Source: an uncultured Christensenella sp. (GTDB lineage Bacteria > Bacillota > Clostridia > Christensenellales > Borkfalkiaceae). From it: a DNA stretch of 64,000 nucleotides. This document shows, piece after piece, positions 41,231 to 49,131 of the stretch. How positions within the stretch are numbered: the first letter of the stretch is position 1; each line of letters opens with the position of its first letter. Below the pieces are notes generated by a model, which worked only from the letters and a program-made list of their open reading frames with translations, ran no database searches and had not been told where the DNA came from. Made by a program: the position numbers and the translations under genes. The DNA lies in assembly GCA_910585685.1 (NCBI GenBank), contig CAJUEO010000001.1, positions 210,520 through 274,519 of the forward strand, written 5' to 3'.

Positions 41231-41614
41231 ATGGAAGCGGAAATGCTTGATATATTTTTACAGTTTTTAAAGGCTTTTGCGGTAGGGGGAGGAATATGCC
41301 TTATCGCTCAGATAATAATAAATTTTACCGACCTTACCGCAGGTAAAATATTGGTGTATTTTATGCTTGCAGGCATAGTTCTTACGGCAATAGGTCTGTA
41401 TCAGCCGCTCGTCGAGTTTGCAGGCGCAGGAGCTACCGTGCCCATTTCGGGCTTTGGCTATCTGCTTGCAAACGGCGCGATAAAGGGCGCGGAAAAGGGC
41501 TTTTTTTCTGCGATAACGGGCTCATTGAGCGCGGCAAGCGCAGGAGTTACGGCGGCGGTGGTGTTCGCATTTTTAATGGCTTTAATTTTTAAATCAAGAA
41601 CCAAGCGCAACTGA
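41231..41614 (+). CDS. spoVAE: Stage V sporulation protein AE
   Basis: A membrane subunit of the SpoVA dipicolinic acid channel, 127 residues and about four hydrophobic helices. FAVGGGICLIAQIIINFTD and FAGAGATVPISGFGYLLANGAI carry the conserved SpoVAC/AE signature. GGAGG in the end of spoVAD sets the start at 41231. Because spoVAC and spoVAD start on the other side of a 20.8-kb insertion with internal terminators, this gene is cut off from its natural promoter unless the element excises. Confidence 0.93.
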   Translation: MEAEMLDIFLQFLKAFAVGGGICLIAQIIINFTDLTAGKILVYFMLAGIVLTAIGLYQPLVEFAGAGATVPISGFGYLLANGAIKGAEKGFFSAITGSLSAASAGVTAAVVFAFLMALIFKSRTKRN

Positions 41615-41622
41615 CATACAAT
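41615..41622 (+). promoter_or_regulatory. Candidate SigE -10 box of yunB
   Basis: CATACAAT matches the -10 consensus of the mother-cell factor SigE exactly; the region 14 bases upstream (41594-41600) matches the -35 only in part. YunB of Bacillus is SigE-dependent, which supports the reading. The box ends six bases before the ATG. Confidence 0.45.
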
Positions 41623-41628
41623 ATTTAT

Positions 41629-42300
41629 ATGAAGGGCGCAAAAAATAAAAAGTTCAAACGTTTTAAAGTAATTCTTCTTATAATCTGTCTGTTGATAATA
41701 GTCGTTTTGGTGTATTTTCAGCGCAACGTTACGCGCGTGCTCATATCCATAAGCGAGGCAACGATACGCTCGATTACCACGGTAGCCGTCAACGACGCAA
41801 TTTACTATACTTTGAACGACACTATGCGCTACGAGGACTTAATTTATATCGACCGCGACGAGCAGGGCAACGTAACGTCCATTACTACGGACAGCCTTAA
41901 AATCAACCGCATAGCGAGAGACACGGCGTACCTTTCACAGGAAAATTTGAACAAGATGAGCGAAGAGGGAATTATGGTACCCATAGGCGCGCTCACGGGG
42001 GTTGAGGCGCTTGCCGGCTTCGGTCAGAAAATAAATATCAAAATTATACCCATAAGCAACGTAGAGTGCAGGTTTGTATCAAAGTTTGTTGACGCAGGAA
42101 TAAATCAAACAAAACACTCGCTGTATCTCGAAATAGTGTCGGATATCTCTATAATTTTACCGTCGAAAAGTACCAACCTTGCTTCAACTATCGAAGTATT
42201 GATATGCGAAAGCGTAATTACGGGTAAAATACCCGAAACCTACCTTCAAGCCTCGCTTGCAGGCGGCGGTGCAGCTTTGGTGCCCGACGGTAGTAAATAA
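41629..42300 (+). CDS. yunB: Sporulation protein YunB
   Basis: A conserved sporulation protein made in the mother cell; its molecular role is not settled. The 223 residues have a basic start and one transmembrane segment (VILLIICLLIIVVLVYFQ), then an extracytoplasmic domain. Diagnostic parts are the NDAIYYTLND region, MVPIGALTGVEALAGFG and VECRFVSKFVDAGINQTKHSLYLE. A SigE-like box abuts the ATG and no Shine-Dalgarno is seen. Its presence independently supports that the host makes spores. The stop codon lies inside the stem of the downstream terminator. Confidence 0.92.
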   Translation: MKGAKNKKFKRFKVILLIICLLIIVVLVYFQRNVTRVLISISEATIRSITTVAVNDAIYYTLNDTMRYEDLIYIDRDEQGNVTSITTDSLKINRIARDTAYLSQENLNKMSEEGIMVPIGALTGVEALAGFGQKINIKIIPISNVECRFVSKFVDAGINQTKHSLYLEIVSDISIILPSKSTNLASTIEVLICESVITGKIPETYLQASLAGGGAALVPDGSK

Positions 42301-42337
42301 AGAGCCGCTTATCCTTTGGGATAAGCGGCTCTTTATT
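42296..42337. terminator. Bidirectional terminator between yunB and pheT
   Basis: A perfect 19-bp stem (42296-42314 and 42319-42337) with a 4-base loop, core AGAGCCGCTTATCC, with A-run and T-run on opposite sides. Confidence 0.9.
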
Positions 42338-42344
42338 ATGTCTT

Positions 42345-44756
42345 TTATCTCAACGTTATGTCAAGCTTAAATTTAAGGTTATTCAAAATCTTTTTAACAA
42401 ATCCGTCAATCTTATTTTCTATGGGCTCGTCGTTGGGTGTAAACGTAATTTTAAACGCCATAGATTTTTTGCCGCTTTCAACCTGTTCTCCTATATATAC
42501 GTCAAACAGCTTTACTTCGGTAACAAACTTGCACGCCGCGTAAATTTCCTTTTCAATTTGCGCGCAGGTGATATTTATATCGCAGGTCAACGCGAGGTCG
42601 CGGCTGACTGTGGGGAATTTCGACAGCGGAGTAAATTTAAATGCGTTTGCGTGTTTTTTAAGCTCTTCATAGTCAAGCTCCGCAACGTAAACCGCTCTTT
42701 CAAGCGCAAGCTCTTCGGCAACCGTGGGCGCAATCATTCCCAAATAACCGACTTCCGTTCCGTCGCACAAAATTTTGGCGGATATTCCGGGGTGGAGGAA
42801 GGGTTTTTCGCAGGGTTCATACTCGAATTTTGTATTCAGACAATCGGCTACAACCTCGGTTATGCCCTTAATATCAAAAAAATCGTACTTGCCCCACAGA
42901 CCTATCGAAAGTCTTTTTTGTTCGTCGGGGAAGGTTGTAAGGGGCAGTTTGTCGGCAAGATATACCTTACTCAGTTCAAACAACTTGCCCGACATGTTTC
43001 CGCGCCTTAAATTTCTGACAATCACGTTTACCATAGAGGGGGCAAGCGTGGTGCGCATAATGGATAAATCTTCGCTTATGGGGTTTAAAATTCTTATAGC
43101 CCGACGTTCCGTTGCGTCCTCGGGGAAATGCAGCATATCCAAATCCTTTTTGGAATAGAAAGAATAGCTTGAAATTTCATAAAGTCCCTTGGAGGCAAGG
43201 CAGTCTATAAGTTTGTTTTCGGCTTTTTGCTCGTCCGTAAAACCGCCGTTTGTGATCGAGGCGGAGGGCAGGAAAGTGCCGTTTATATTTTCGTAGCCGT
43301 AAAAACGTATAATTTCCTCTGCAATATCGGGATAACCGTCTATATCCTCGCGCCAACCGGGCACGGTAAGGTTGAGCGAATCTCCGTCAAGCTTTACCCC
43401 GAAAGCAAGGTTTTTAAGAATTTTTACAATGTCCTTTGAGGGCACGTCAATGCCGAGCAACGCGTTTATTTTGCTTATGGAAGCGGTCATCTGTTTTTCG
43501 GCGGTGTGCGAATACTCGGTTTTAACGTCGATATGCACGCTTGTCACGGTGCCGCATTTTAGCTCGTCTATGAGGTGTAAAGCTCTTGCCATTGCTCGCT
43601 CGGTCGTGTATTCATTTACTCCCTTTTCAAACAGAGCAGAGGAGTCTGAGTGCTGTCCCAACGCCCTTGCGGTCTTTCTCACGCTGTCGCGCGCAAATTT
43701 TGCCGCCTCGAATAAAACTTCAGTGGTGTCATCCTTAATTTCGCTGTTGAGTCCGCCCATAATACCGGCAAGCGCGCACGGCTTTTCCCCGTCGCATATG
43801 ACCAGGTTTTCGCCGTTCAGCTCGAACTCGTTTCCGTCAAGCGTAACTATTTTTTCATTGTTCAACGCTCTGCGTATAACTATTTTTCCGTCCGAAAGCG
43901 TTCTCATATCGAAAGCGTGCATTGGCTGACCGAGTTCCAAAAGTACGAAATTGGTTATGTCGACAACGTTCGAAATAGAGCGTAAACCGCACAACGCAAG
44001 CCGCTTTCTCAACCAACGGGGGGAGGGAGCGCACTTTACGTCTTTTACATAGTGACCTATGTAACGGGGGCATATATCGGGGGCAATGTCCGAAATCTCT
44101 ATAATATCGCTTTTGACTTGCGTCGTTTTATAGCTGTAATCGGGCTCTTTCAATTTCTTGTCAAGTACGGCTGCAACTTCGCGCGCAATGCCGAAAATAC
44201 TTTGACAGTCGGGGCGGTTTGCCGTGACGCCTATATCAAAAATATAGTCGTCAAGTCCGAGTATGGGCTTAACGTCACAACCGTTCTTGCTCTCCTTCGG
44301 CAATAACAGAAGTCCGCAATAGCCTGCGCCTTCGTACAGGTCCTCGTTAAGTCCCAATTCAACGCCCGAGCAAAGCATACCGAACGACTCGACGCCGCGA
44401 AGCTTACCCTTCTTAATTGTCATAACGCCTTCGATAGTGACGTGGTCTTTGCCCGTAGCGTAAACCGTAGCTCCAACCAAAGCGCAGGGCGCTTTAATTC
44501 CCACTTTAACGTTGTCCGCGCCGCAGCAAATCTGAAAAGTTCCCTTATCTCCGCAGTCAACCTGGCAAACGTGCAAATGCGTTCCTTCAATGGGTTCGCA
44601 CTCGATAACTTCACCGACAACCACGCCCGAAACGTCCTTGCCTACTTCAATCAATTCTTCAACTTCAAAGCCGCAGGAAAATAACTTTGCCTGTAATTCC
44701 TCGGCGCTGATATCTATATCAACGTAATCTTTCAACCAACTTAAAGGTGCTTTCAT
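42345..44756 (-). CDS. pheT: Phenylalanyl-tRNA synthetase beta subunit
   Basis: Beta chain of the alpha2beta2 enzyme that charges tRNA-Phe; it carries editing and tRNA-binding functions. The 803 residues show the N-terminal tRNA-binding OB domain (about 40-150), B3/B4 editing domain with ISNVVDITNFVLLELGQPMHAFD, B5 domain (about 400-475), catalytic-like module with the LNPISEDLSIMRTTL stretch, and the C-terminal anticodon-binding FDX domain with FPTVSRDLAL. Full length and uninterrupted. It follows pheS by ten bases on the minus strand, with a ribosome site GGAGAT, under the T-box leader. Confidence 0.97.
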   Translation of the reverse strand: MKAPLSWLKDYVDIDISAEELQAKLFSCGFEVEELIEVGKDVSGVVVGEVIECEPIEGTHLHVCQVDCGDKGTFQICCGADNVKVGIKAPCALVGATVYATGKDHVTIEGVMTIKKGKLRGVESFGMLCSGVELGLNEDLYEGAGYCGLLLLPKESKNGCDVKPILGLDDYIFDIGVTANRPDCQSIFGIAREVAAVLDKKLKEPDYSYKTTQVKSDIIEISDIAPDICPRYIGHYVKDVKCAPSPRWLRKRLALCGLRSISNVVDITNFVLLELGQPMHAFDMRTLSDGKIVIRRALNNEKIVTLDGNEFELNGENLVICDGEKPCALAGIMGGLNSEIKDDTTEVLFEAAKFARDSVRKTARALGQHSDSSALFEKGVNEYTTERAMARALHLIDELKCGTVTSVHIDVKTEYSHTAEKQMTASISKINALLGIDVPSKDIVKILKNLAFGVKLDGDSLNLTVPGWREDIDGYPDIAEEIIRFYGYENINGTFLPSASITNGGFTDEQKAENKLIDCLASKGLYEISSYSFYSKKDLDMLHFPEDATERRAIRILNPISEDLSIMRTTLAPSMVNVIVRNLRRGNMSGKLFELSKVYLADKLPLTTFPDEQKRLSIGLWGKYDFFDIKGITEVVADCLNTKFEYEPCEKPFLHPGISAKILCDGTEVGYLGMIAPTVAEELALERAVYVAELDYEELKKHANAFKFTPLSKFPTVSRDLALTCDINITCAQIEKEIYAACKFVTEVKLFDVYIGEQVESGKKSMAFKITFTPNDEPIENKIDGFVKKILNNLKFKLDITLR

Positions 44757-44766
44757 ATCAATCTCC

Positions 44767-45789
44767 TTATGCCTTGAACTGTTTTAAAAACCGCACGTCA
44801 CCCTCGAATAACAGCTTCATATTATTTATGCCGTATTTGAGCATTGCAATTCTTTCCACACCCATTCCAAACGCGAAACCCGAGTATATGTCGGGGTCTA
44901 TGCCGCATCCTTCCAAAACGCGCCTGTTTACAATGCCTGCGCCGAGTACTTCAATCCAGCCCGTGCCCTTGCACAGCCTGCAACCCTTGCCGCCGCATTC
45001 AAAGCAGCTTACGTCTACTTCGACCGAAGGCTCGGTAAAGGGGAAGTAGGAGGGACGCAGCCTTGTCTTTATGTTCTCTCCGAAAATCTTTTTTGCAAAT
45101 TCATCAAGCATGCCCTTGAGGTCGCAAAGGGTAATACCCTTGTCTACCACAAGCCCTTCCATCTGCGTGAACATGGGTGAGTGCGTTGCGTCGTCGTCGC
45201 TTCTGTAAACCTTACCGGGCGATAAAATCTTTATGGGCGGTTTCTTGTTCTCCATAACGCGCACCTGTCCTGCGGAGGTCTGTGTGCGCAGCAACAAATC
45301 CTCGGTAATGTAAAAGGTGTCCTGCATGTCCCTTGCAGGGTGGTCGGACGGGGTGTTAAGTGCGGTAAAGTTGTAGTAGTCGTTCTCTATTTCGGGGCCT
45401 TCGAAAACTTCGAACCCCATACCTGCGAAAATGGATATAAGCTCGCGTTTTACAAGCGTGTTGGGGTGAATAGCGCCGTCCTCGGGCTTTTTGCCTGGCA
45501 AAGTAACGTCGATTTTTTCGTCCGCGTACTTCTTTTTCAACTCAAGGTTTTTAATTCTGTTTTCAAGCTCGTCAAACTTATTTTCGCACCATTCCCTGAG
45601 CGCGTTCAAAAGTTTACCCATTTTGGGTCGCTCGTCCGCCGGTACGTCGCGCATATTTTTCATAAGCGCGGAAATAGTTCCCGTTTTTCCAAGGAACTTC
45701 ATCTTGATTTCCTGCAAAGTTTTGCTCGACTTTACGTCCTGAACGGCTTTGTCGATGCTCTGTTCGATTTCATTAATCTTGTCTTGCAT
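44767..45789 (-). CDS. pheS: Phenylalanyl-tRNA synthetase alpha subunit
   Basis: Catalytic alpha chain of PheRS, 340 residues. An N-terminal coiled coil (about 1-90) is followed by the class II core with motif 1 region FEVFEGPEIENDYYNF, motif 2 KVYRSDDDATHSPMFTQMEG and motif 3 GFAFGMGVERIAML near the C-terminus. DHPARDMQDTFY is also typical. TTTGGAG lies upstream of the ATG. Expression is controlled by the T-box leader that precedes it, which senses uncharged tRNA-Phe. Confidence 0.97.
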   Translation of the reverse strand: MQDKINEIEQSIDKAVQDVKSSKTLQEIKMKFLGKTGTISALMKNMRDVPADERPKMGKLLNALREWCENKFDELENRIKNLELKKKYADEKIDVTLPGKKPEDGAIHPNTLVKRELISIFAGMGFEVFEGPEIENDYYNFTALNTPSDHPARDMQDTFYITEDLLLRTQTSAGQVRVMENKKPPIKILSPGKVYRSDDDATHSPMFTQMEGLVVDKGITLCDLKGMLDEFAKKIFGENIKTRLRPSYFPFTEPSVEVDVSCFECGGKGCRLCKGTGWIEVLGAGIVNRRVLEGCGIDPDIYSGFAFGMGVERIAMLKYGINNMKLLFEGDVRFLKQFKA

Positions 45790-45799
45790 TTTATATCTC

Positions 45800-46051
45800 C
45801 AAATAAAAAATAAAAACCCCGTGCAAAAGCACAGGGCGAAAATTTCGCGGTACCACCTGATTTCGCAGTAAAACTGCCTTCATAAATTCCTTTACGCGGA
45901 ACAACGGAGCGGACTACTCGAACTCTTTCACCCGTCGGCTCATGGGTGAATACCGTTTCCGCCCTATAAGAAACCTTTCAGCCGTTTTCGGATTTCTCTC
46001 TCTGAAAAGGGTTTTTGAAACGTCTGTCCCAATCATTGCCTTTGAAATTAT
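45800..46051 (-). promoter_or_regulatory. T-box leader (Phe) of pheST
   Basis: On the minus strand the leader holds the T-box element AGGTGGTACCGCG, whose UGG pairs with the tRNA acceptor end, upstream of a terminator stem CCCTGTGC / GCACGGGG followed by a T-run (about 45830-45800). In Stem I the sequence GGTATTCACC places the codon UUC (45951-45949), for Phe, next to a purine as in other specifier loops. When tRNA-Phe is uncharged it binds both sites and blocks the terminator, so pheST is read through. Confidence 0.93.
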
Positions 46052-46057
46052 ATTAAA

Positions 46058-46086
46058 ATTATAAGCTTTTGTAAAATTAATGTCAA
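46058..46086 (-). promoter_or_regulatory. SigA promoter of pheST
   Basis: Minus strand TTGACA (46086-46081), 17-bp spacer, TATAAT (46063-46058), full consensus. Start near 46051, the beginning of the T-box leader. Confidence 0.88.
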
Positions 46087-46113
46087 ATATTTTAATGTTT
46101 TTTTTAAAATCTG

Positions 46114-46148
46114 TTGACTTTTTTTTCGGGGGGGGGGGGGGGGATAAT
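46114..46148 (+). promoter_or_regulatory. Phase-variable-type promoter with a G16 tract
   Basis: TTGACT (46114-46119) is a good -35 box and GATAAT (46143-46148) a good -10 box, but 23 bases separate them because of 16 consecutive G (46128-46143, the last G doubling as first base of the -10). A tract of about ten G would give the optimal 17-bp spacing. Slippage during replication would change promoter strength; as sequenced it should be weak. Confidence 0.65.
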
Positions 46149-46182
46149 TATTATGAAGTAATATATACAAAAGGAGTAACTT

Positions 46183-47693
46183 ATGACTAAAAAAATTCTT
46201 TTAACGCTATGTTCTGTAATTCTCTTCGTAAGCTGTCTTATGGGGCTTTCTGCCTGTGCAAACGACGCTCACCCCTCAACCGAAAACGACGGTGAATTGT
46301 ATGACGGTATCTTTACCGTTCAGGCAGCGTATGAACAGGCAGGCAATCTTGGCTATACGGGTACTTTAGACGAATTTATAGCGCTTATAAGCGGTAAAGA
46401 CGGCGTTGACGGTAAAGACGGTGTCGATGGCAGTGACGGCAGGGGCATAAAAGACACCCGGATAAATGCCGAGGGAGAACTTATTATAACATATACCGAC
46501 GGGACTATCCAAAACCTCGGCAAAGTAGTCGGCTCTGACGGTCAGGACGGCACAGACGCTTCGATATGCGTACATAATTATTCGGTATGGAACGTGGGAT
46601 TAAAGCCTACATGTACCTCTATTGGTTATAATATCCGTACTTGCACAAAGTGCGGCGGCAGCGATTATCAATTTACGGAGTCTGTCGGTCATAGTTGGAG
46701 CAGTGAAGCGCTGATCAAAACTGCCGACTGTATTAATGACGGTATAATTTTACATACCTGTTCAATCTGCAATACCGTAAAAAGTGAAAGTATTCCGGCA
46801 ACCGGACATTTAAAAGACGAAAACGGTTTATGTTCTGTTTGCGGTGATATAATCGGTAGCGAAAATATCCGTTTTACTTTGTACAATGACAATACTGAAT
46901 ATGTAGTCAAAATGCTCAACCAAAACATATCTGGAGTCGTTGCAATTCCGTCGACTTATAACGGGCTTCCCGTGACGGAAATATCCGATAATGCGTTTTT
47001 TAACTGTAAAAATATTACGGAAGTATTGATACCCGACTCGATACGAAGAATAGGTTCAAATGCTTTTTATAAGTCGGGATTAAATTCTTTATCTATTCCG
47101 AAAGGCGTGGAGAGATAGGTTCAAATGCTTTTTATATGTCAGGATTAAATTCTTTATCTATTCCGCAGAGCGTGAAAAGAATAGGTATGCGTGTTGTTGG
47201 TCGTTGTTCTTCATTGGAAAGTATTGTTATAGACGATAAAAATGCGTATTATCAAAGCATAAACAACTGTATAATCGAAAAGCAAACAAAGACCCTTATA
47301 GCCGGCTGCAATAACAGCGTTATACCCTCGGACGGCAGCGTTACGTCGATTGCAAGCTATGCTTTTATGGGTTGCGACGGCTTGCAAAATTTAATAATTC
47401 CCGACAGTATAACGGAAATAAAAACAGACGCGTTTGTTTCATGTAACGGTATTGTCTCTGTTACGTTTGGAAAAGGATTAACGCAACTAAACGACAATAT
47501 ATTGAGAAGTTGCCGTTCAATAGAGAGTATAACAATAAACGGGAATTTGCAATCTATCGGCAGTTTTTACGACTGCACTAACATTACAAGCGTTTATTAC
47601 AGCGGCACAAAGAAGCAGTGGACAGAAATGCAAAAAAGCAGTATTTGGAATAAAACGGATATTGTAATTTACTGTTCCGACGGAACGGTGTGA
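46183..47693 (+). pseudogene. BspA-type leucine-rich-repeat lipoprotein, frameshifted
   Basis: A surface lipoprotein gene in two frames. The first part (46183-47118) has a lipoprotein signal ending LMGLSACAND, a short collagen-like run GKDGVDGKDGVDGSDG, two CxxC-rich repeats (CTKCGG, CSICNT, CSVCGD) and then BspA-like leucine-rich repeats such as IPDSIRRIGSNAFYKSGLN. Its stop at 47116 results from a missing base: a 66-bp duplicated repeat recurs after only 65 bases. The frame continues at 47136-47693 with the same repeats and ends in DIVIYCSDGTV, as intact members do. Both parts join into about 503 residues. AAGGAG precedes the ATG. The expression switch upstream and the frameshift both suggest variable surface exposure. 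Confidence 0.8.
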
Positions 47694-47701
47694 AAATTAT
47701 T

Positions 47702-48220
47702 TTAATAGATTGAATTTCCATAGCAGTCGTAAGCAACAACTACGGGAAAATCTTTAATTTCAAGCCGGTACACGGCTTCCGACAGCAAATCTTCGAAGGC
47801 TATGCACTCGCACGACTTAATCGCTTTGCCGTACAGTGCGCCTGCGCCGCCTATAGCAGCAAAATATACGCCCGTATTGCGCTTTAAAGCCGCCTGTACT
47901 TCGGCGTTCATTTCTCCCTTACCGATTATGGCGGCAAGTCCCAAATCGAGAAGAGTGGGGGCAAACCCTTCCATTCTTGCCGAAGTGGTGGGGCCGCAAC
48001 TTCCCGAAGCGGCGTCGGGCTTCGAGGGGCATGGACCGGCGTAGTATATGACCGCGTCTTTAATTTCAAACGGCAGTCTTTCGTCCTTTTTCAACAGTTC
48101 GAAAATGCGCTTGTGCGCACAGTCGCGCGCTGTCAGAATTACTCCCGAAAGGCTGACGCTGTCCCCGGCTTTCAGGTTTTTTATATCCTCTTTACTCAAA
48201 GGCAGACAAAGCTTTTTCAT
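47702..48220 (-). CDS. Class I fumarate hydratase, C-terminal (beta) subunit
   Basis: One of two chains of an Fe-S hydro-lyase; with its partner it interconverts fumarate and malate. The 172 residues contain the swivelling domain motifs VILTARDCAHKR, YYAGPCPSKP and GSCGPTTSARM, plus IGKGEM. The start is the ATG at 48220 (MKKLCLPL), since AAGGAG lies just upstream and the alpha gene stop overlaps it as ATGA. L-tartrate dehydratase has the same architecture, but Fe-S fumarase is commoner in clostridia. Confidence 0.9.
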   Translation of the reverse strand: MKKLCLPLSKEDIKNLKAGDSVSLSGVILTARDCAHKRIFELLKKDERLPFEIKDAVIYYAGPCPSKPDAASGSCGPTTSARMEGFAPTLLDLGLAAIIGKGEMNAEVQAALKRNTGVYFAAIGGAGALYGKAIKSCECIAFEDLLSEAVYRLEIKDFPVVVAYDCYGNSIY

Positions 48221-49053
48221 ATTATCTCCTTTTCGCATCTCACGCAGTGGCACTGAATATTTACGGCAACGGGCAAACCTGCAATGTGCGTAGGCGCATA
48301 TTCGCAGCTAACGCCCAAAGCCGTAGTGTTGCCTCCGAACCCTTGACAGCCGATTTCAAGTTTGTTAATGCCGTCAAGCGCGCGTCTTTCGATGTCCGCA
48401 ATTTCTTTACGGGGGTTATGTACGCCGACTTCACGGGTCAACGCCCTCTTTGCAAGGTACGCGCAAGAGTCGAAGCTTCCGCCTATGCCCACGCCCACAT
48501 ACACGGGAGGGCAGGGTCTTGAACCGGCGCATCTGACGGTTTCGATTATTGCTTCGACAATTCCGTCAACTCCTTGCGAGGGTTTAAGCATATACATTTT
48601 TGACATATTTTCGCTGCCGAAACCCTTTGGTAAAAATGTAATTGCAATTTTGTCACCCTCGACGATTTCGGTATGTAAAACGGCAGGGGTGTTGTCACCC
48701 GTGTTTTCTCGCGTTATGGGGTCGCAGACCGATTTTCTGAAATATCCGTCGCGGTAAGCTCGGCGCACGCCTTCGTTTACGGCTTGTCCAAGCGGTTTAC
48801 CTTCCAAAAATACCTGTTGCCCGATTTCAAGTATAACTACGGCAAGCCCGGTGTCCTGACACACGGGCATTTTTTCTTCTACGGCTATGCGGCTGTTTTC
48901 CAAAAGAGTAGAAAGGGCAAACTCAGCCGCGCCGCTCTCATTTTCGCAGGCTTCTTTCAAAGCCGCCTTGCAAGAGGGGGTAAGGTTTACGCCCGACCTC
49001 AAAGCAAGGTTATAAATTTTTTCCTCTATAATAGCCGTGTTAATCTTTCGCAT
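48217..49053 (-). CDS. Class I fumarate hydratase, N-terminal (alpha) subunit
   Basis: The Fe-S cluster-bearing chain, 278 residues. The three cluster Cys appear in PVCQDTGLAV, the CAGSRPCPP region and GCQGFGGNTTALG; RENTGDNTPAV is also characteristic. It is translated together with the beta chain through the ATGA overlap. The oxygen-sensitive 4Fe-4S type fits an anaerobic host. The ATG at 49053 has no ribosome-binding site and stands six bases after a TAATAT box, so the message may be leaderless. Confidence 0.93.
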   Translation of the reverse strand: MRKINTAIIEEKIYNLALRSGVNLTPSCKAALKEACENESGAAEFALSTLLENSRIAVEEKMPVCQDTGLAVVILEIGQQVFLEGKPLGQAVNEGVRRAYRDGYFRKSVCDPITRENTGDNTPAVLHTEIVEGDKIAITFLPKGFGSENMSKMYMLKPSQGVDGIVEAIIETVRCAGSRPCPPVYVGVGIGGSFDSCAYLAKRALTREVGVHNPRKEIADIERRALDGINKLEIGCQGFGGNTTALGVSCEYAPTHIAGLPVAVNIQCHCVRCEKEII

Positions 49054-49059
49054 ACATAA

Positions 49060-49088
49060 ATATTATAATATTTTTAAATAAAAGTAAA
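49060..49088 (-). promoter_or_regulatory. Promoter of the fumarase operon (predicted leaderless)
   Basis: Minus strand TTTACT (49088-49083), 17-bp spacer, TAATAT (49065-49060), then six bases to the ATG at 49053. Confidence 0.5.
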
Positions 49089-49096
49089 TTAAATAA

Positions 49097-49125
49097 TTTA
49101 CTAAAATTGCATTTTGCGCTATAAT
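49097..49125 (+). promoter_or_regulatory. Promoter of the CPBP protease gene (predicted leaderless)
   Basis: TTTACT (49097-49102), 17-bp spacer, TATAAT (49120-49125), then six bases to the ATG at 49132. It is divergent from the fumarase promoter, with the two -35 boxes only eight bases apart. Confidence 0.6.
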
Positions 49126-49131
49126 TAAATT

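Noticed and set aside
47100..47136. Programmed ribosomal frameshift in the leucine-rich-repeat gene
   Set aside because: No slippery heptamer or downstream structure is seen; a single missing base within a duplicated unit explains the shift.
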